A stretch of 7,677 nucleotides of DNA, from positions 1-7,677 of the forward strand of contig JAEZZT010000062.1 of NCBI GenBank assembly GCA_023418435.1, in the 5' to 3' direction. Position 1 is the first letter of the stretch. The number at the start of each line of letters is the position of its first letter. This stretch comes from Bacillota bacterium. Lineage in GTDB: Bacteria; Bacillota; Negativicutes; Veillonellales; Negativicoccaceae. Below the pieces are notes generated by a model, which did no database searches, was not told where the DNA came from, and worked only from the letters and a program-made list of their open reading frames with translations. Shown piece by piece: positions 4,871 through 7,677 of the stretch. The translations under genes and the position numbers were made by a program.

Positions 4871-7318
4871 ATGACAGAATGGCAACATGGGACCATCTTG
4901 CCGGTCGATATTGAGGAGCAAATGCGTACCAGCTACATCGACTATGCGATGAGTGTTATCGTTATGCGTGCGCTTCCGGATGTCAGAGATGGATTGAAAC
5001 CCGTACACCGCCGTATTCTCTATGCCATGCATGAAGCGGGGATGACGGCCAATCGCCCCTACAAAAAATCGGCACGTATTGTCGGGGATGTTCTCGGTAA
5101 GTACCATCCGCACGGAGATTCTTCCGTGTATGATGCGACGGTGCGCTTGGCACAGGATTTTTCTTCGCGCTATCCCTTGGTGGACGGGCATGGCAACTTC
5201 GGTTCGATTGATGGCGATGCGCCGGCAGCGATGCGTTATACGGAAGTGCGTATGGCCAAAATCTCGCAGGAAATGTTGGCGGATCTTGAAAAGGATACCG
5301 TGGAGTTCATGCCCAACTATGACGAATCCTTGCAGGAGCCGACGGTCCTTCCTTCCAAGATTCCGAATTTGTTGGTGAATGGTTCGTATGGGATTGCCGT
5401 CGGTATGGCGACGAATATTCCACCGCATAATTTGGGCGAAGTTGTCGATGGTCTCTGTGTGATGATTGACAATCCGGACGTGACGATCGAAGAACTGATG
5501 ACGCATGTCAAGGGACCGGATTTTCCGACAGGCGGTTTGATTCAAGGCCGTGACGGCATCCGCAAGGCATATATGACGGGCCGCGGATCGATCAAGGTTC
5601 GCGCGCGTGTCGAGATCGAGGAAATGTCCAAGGGCAAATCCCGCATCGTGGTCACGGAGATTCCGTACCAGGTAAATAAGGCGCGTGTCGTAGAAACGAT
5701 TGCACGACTCAGCCGGGAAAAGATATTGGACGGAATCACCGCCTTGCGCGATGAGTCCGACCGCAAGGGGATGCGCATTGTTATCGAATTGCGTAGCGAT
5801 GTCGACCCCAATATCATGCTCAACAACCTGTACAAACATACTCAATTGCAGGAGACGTTCGGGGTCATTATGTTGGCCCTGGTGGATGGGCATCCGCGCG
5901 TATTGACACTCAAGGATATGCTCGGCTATTACTTGGATCATCAACGGGATGTCATTACTCGTCGGACTCGTTTCGAGTTGGAAAAGGCCAGAGCGAGAGA
6001 GCATATCGTTATCGGATTGCTCAAAGCATTGGATCATATCGATGCCATTATCCGGACCATTCGTGCGTCCGAAGATGATGAGACGGCACGCAATGCATTG
6101 ATGGAAAACTTCGGTTTGTCCGAAAAGCAAGCAGTAGCGATTTTGGACATGCGTCTACGTCGCTTGACCGGTTTGGAAAGAGATAAATTGGAACAGGAAT
6201 ACCAAGATTTGCGGGAAAGTATCGCCTACTTGGAAGCGCTCTTGGCGGACGACAGCAAGATTATGCAAGTTGTTAAAGAAGAACTGCAAGATGTGAAAAA
6301 ACGTTTTGCCGATGAACGCCGCAGCGCCATCGTTCGGGATGAATCCGGTTTGGATGATTTGGACTTGATTCCGGATGAGCCGATGATCATTACGTTGACA
6401 AACCAAGGTTATATCAAACGCATGCATGCAAACACTTATCGTACGCAACGCAAGGGCGGTACCGGTATCACCGGTATGAAGACGAAGGAAGATGATTATA
6501 TTCTCAAGGTTTTGACTACCTCAACGCATAATAATCTCCTCTTCTTTACTACGGCAGGTCGAGTGTATTGCCTGCGTGCCAATGACATTCCTAAAGCCTC
6601 AACCCGTGCAGCTAAAGGAACTCATTTGGTGAACTGCATTCCTTCTTTGGCGGAGGGAGAAAAAGTCACGGAAATATTTGATATTTCTGCCATTACGGAC
6701 TACAAATATCTGTTTATGATTACCCGGAATGGTTATGTGAAAAAGACATTGCTGTCCGAGTATGAAAATGTTCGTAAAAGCGGCTTGATAGCAATCAATT
6801 TGCGTGAAGACGATGAATTGATTAAAGTGGTTTGCACTAAGGGCGATGAAAATATTATTCTCGGTACGAGGAATGGTATGGCCATCGTCTTCAATGAAGC
6901 GGATGTCAGTGTAACCGGTCGAGCATCTTTAGGTGTCATTGGCATACGTTTCAAGAAGAACACTGATGATGCGGTAGTGGGCGGTGATGTTGTCCATGAT
7001 GATACCGAGGTATTGACGATCTCTGAAGATGCCTTTGCAAAACGCAATAAAGCATCTGCGTACACTTTGCAAAAGCGTGGCGGCCAAGGGGCGCGCAACT
7101 TCAAGAAGGACAGCAAGGTAGTCGGATTGGTGACGGTCGATGGTGATGAGGAGATTCTGATTATTACGGAGAGCGGCATCGTTATTCGCGTACCGGTAGG
7201 ATCCATTAGTGTGAAAAAAGGCAAGAATACGATCGGAGTCAAAGTTCAGCGTTTGGATGGGGAAGATAAAATCGCATCCGTGGCTCTGGCACCGAAAGAA
7301 GATGAGGAAGAAGAATAA
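4871..7318 (+). CDS. gyrA: DNA gyrase subunit A
   Basis: The complete 815-residue GyrA makes, with GyrB, the heterotetramer that introduces negative supercoils using ATP. The N-terminal breakage-reunion domain (about 1-490) holds the active-site tyrosine Y123 in AAMRYTE and the wedge isoleucine I175 in [16 protein letters not shown]. The quinolone region reads [10 protein letters not shown] with S84 and D88, the unmutated states of E. coli S83 and D87. A coiled-coil segment lies around 430-485. The C-terminal pinwheel (about 495-805) shows blade repeats such as GYIKRM, GRVYCL, GYVKKT, GMAIVF and GIVIRV. The GyrA-box is QRKGGTG (526-532), which identifies gyrase rather than ParC, with a second QKRGGQG at 734-740. 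The tail is acidic (EDEEEE). Length is close to the 821 of B. subtilis. ATG 4871 has AAGGAG at 5 nt spacing. gyrB is not adjacent, and a terminator follows at once. Confidence 0.98.
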   Translation: MTEWQHGTILPVDIEEQMRTSYIDYAMSVIVMRALPDVRDGLKPVHRRILYAMHEAGMTANRPYKKSARIVGDVLGKYHPHGDSSVYDATVRLAQDFSSRYPLVDGHGNFGSIDGDAPAAMRYTEVRMAKISQEMLADLEKDTVEFMPNYDESLQEPTVLPSKIPNLLVNGSYGIAVGMATNIPPHNLGEVVDGLCVMIDNPDVTIEELMTHVKGPDFPTGGLIQGRDGIRKAYMTGRGSIKVRARVEIEEMSKGKSRIVVTEIPYQVNKARVVETIARLSREKILDGITALRDESDRKGMRIVIELRSDVDPNIMLNNLYKHTQLQETFGVIMLALVDGHPRVLTLKDMLGYYLDHQRDVITRRTRFELEKARAREHIVIGLLKALDHIDAIIRTIRASEDDETARNALMENFGLSEKQAVAILDMRLRRLTGLERDKLEQEYQDLRESIAYLEALLADDSKIMQVVKEELQDVKKRFADERRSAIVRDESGLDDLDLIPDEPMIITLTNQGYIKRMHANTYRTQRKGGTGITGMKTKEDDYILKVLTTSTHNNLLFFTTAGRVYCLRANDIPKASTRAAKGTHLVNCIPSLAEGEKVTEIFDISAITDYKYLFMITRNGYVKKTLLSEYENVRKSGLIAINLREDDELIKVVCTKGDENIILGTRNGMAIVFNEADVSVTGRASLGVIGIRFKKNTDDAVVGGDVVHDDTEVLTISEDAFAKRNKASAYTLQKRGGQGARNFKKDSKVVGLVTVDGDEEILIITESGIVIRVPVGSISVKKGKNTIGVKVQRLDGEDKIASVALAPKEDEEEE

Positions 7319-7319
7319 C

Positions 7320-7349
7320 AAAAACTCCCGCATTTGCGGGAGTTTTTTT
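7320..7349 (+). terminator. Rho-independent terminator of gyrA
   Basis: A perfect stem CTCCCGC/GCGGGAG (7325-7331 and 7336-7342) with an ATTT loop is extended by AAAAA pairing with the first T residues. It is followed by a seven-T run (7343-7349). It begins directly after the gyrA stop codon. Confidence 0.95.
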
Positions 7350-7432
7350 GCTGAGTAGATACGGAACGGATACTCAAATTGTAAAGTGTAAGCAAAACTT
7401 TTATCAGGTGTAGAGTAGTATGCGGTGTTTCA

Positions 7433-7460
7433 TCGACAATCTGCTTAAATAGCATATACT
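7433..7460 (+). promoter_or_regulatory. Predicted promoter in the right-hand AT-rich region
   Basis: TCGACA (7433-7438), one base from the -35 consensus, is 16 nt from TATACT (7455-7460). The -10 lies inside a perfect inverted repeat at 7443-7468. Transcription would start near 7467 and run toward the right edge. Confidence 0.5.
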
Positions 7461-7468
7461 ATTTAAGC
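7443..7468. repeat. Perfect 10-bp inverted repeat, candidate operator
   Basis: GCTTAAATAG (7443-7452) and CTATTTAAGC (7459-7468) are exact inverted copies separated by CATATA. The dyad covers the -10 box of the promoter at 7433-7460, the usual position for a repressor operator. No T-run follows, and gyrA already has a terminator about 100 nt upstream, so a terminator role is unlikely. The binding protein is unknown. Confidence 0.6.
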
Positions 7469-7532
7469 GAAAACATCTAAAAAATGACTTTTCTATACAT
7501 ACATAAGTTTTTGCTAGAAATACAAGAGGAAA

Positions 7533-7677
7533 ATGAATTCAACAAAAGATATCAGCTAAACTCTTGAGAAGCTTTTTGAAATAGGATTATATGTTCAGAC
7601 TTGGAAAGAAATAAACAGATTGGAGAAGTAGAAAAATATTTTATCGAAAAAGTTGAATTTAGCGAAGAAAGGTGGTA
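7533..7677 (+). pseudogene. Possible decayed or partial small gene at the right edge
   Basis: An AGAGGA ribosome binding site (7525-7530) precedes ATG 7533, which encodes only MNSTKDIS before a TAA (7557-7559). The same frame then continues as TLEKLFEIGLYVQTWKEIN and meets a TAG at 7629. Another frame is open from 7580 to the window end and reads SDLERNKQIGEVEKYF followed by IEKVEFSEERW, which looks protein-like. Joining the two frames near 7595 would give a plausible charged helical peptide. One nonsense change and one frameshift would explain the pattern. Alternatively, the region is non-coding leader, since AAAGGTGG (7668-7675) near the edge resembles a ribosome binding site for a gene starting beyond the window. 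The family is not recognised. Confidence 0.3.

Larger units (their letters stand above)
7350..7532. other. AT-rich intergenic stretch after gyrA
   Basis: No credible gene is seen on either strand. Minus-strand open frames here run into the antisense of gyrA and read as low-complexity serine-rich shadow. Apart from the promoter and inverted repeat at 7433-7468, there is only a minor 5-bp dyad, GAGTA/TACTC, at about 7353-7375. Base composition is more AT-rich than in the flanking gyrA. Confidence 0.6.

Noticed and set aside
5108..5137. Quinolone-resistance mutations in gyrA
   Set aside because: The [10 protein letters not shown] segment keeps Ser84 and Asp88, the wild-type equivalents of E. 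coli S83 and D87. The Ser at E. coli position 84 is common in Gram-positive enzymes.
4799..6130. A 443-codon minus-strand open frame antisense to gyrA
   Set aside because: It is fully opposite the unmistakable gyrA start region. Its translation is rich in His, Arg and Ile with no recognisable domain, and it lacks a ribosome binding site. It is a by-product of gyrA codon bias.
1..7677. CRISPR array, insertion sequence or prophage
   Set aside because: No regularly spaced repeats, transposase motifs, terminal inverted repeats with target duplications, or phage genes were seen in any frame.

Overview
The window looks like part of a chromosome from a low-to-moderate GC Bacillota (Firmicutes) species. 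The basis is the compact rpsF-ssb-rpsR operon, strong AGGAGG-type ribosome binding sites, an 815-residue GyrA of Gram-positive size, and short U-rich hairpin terminators. Some features (codon use, GyrA wording, a standalone zeta toxin) would fit the Negativicutes, but this cannot be settled from the window. Most of it is a housekeeping chromosome rather than a mobile island.

Layout from left to right. Positions 1-45 hold the 5' half of a tRNA-Ser(UGA) on the minus strand, cut by the window edge. It begins 5 nt after the stop of a CorA-family divalent cation transporter (51-1007, minus), so the two are probably co-transcribed. This transporter has GIN in place of the usual GMN signature. A divergent promoter region of about 230 nt separates it from rpsF-ssb-rpsR (ribosomal protein S6, single-strand DNA-binding protein, ribosomal protein S18). 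The rpsF leader is structured, with two perfect hairpins and a possible anti-Shine-Dalgarno pairing, as expected for S6:S18 autoregulation. The operon ends in a clear terminator at 2205-2232.

Next comes a standalone zeta-toxin family kinase (2306-3418, plus). It has an N-terminal extension of about 90 residues and no separate antitoxin gene beside it. A shared bidirectional terminator separates it from a convergent CynX/NimT-type MFS transporter (3458-4609, minus). The AT-rich region between that transporter and gyrA carries promoters in both directions and a cluster of TCGATT/AATCGA repeats, including a 15-nt inverted repeat. gyrA (4871-7318, plus) is complete, apparently monocistronic, and followed by a strong terminator.

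The last 330 nt or so are AT-rich with no intact gene. They hold a perfect 10-bp inverted repeat lying across the -10 box of a plausible promoter. Downstream is a short open frame with an in-frame stop, and the reading then seems to move to another frame. This could be a decayed small gene or the leader of a gene that starts beyond the window.

The most interesting points are the zeta toxin with its possible built-in antitoxin, the palindrome-controlled promoter and broken reading frame at the right edge, the repeat cluster between the MFS gene and gyrA, the GIN signature of the CorA-like protein, and the rpsF leader structure. No CRISPR array, insertion sequence or prophage gene was seen.
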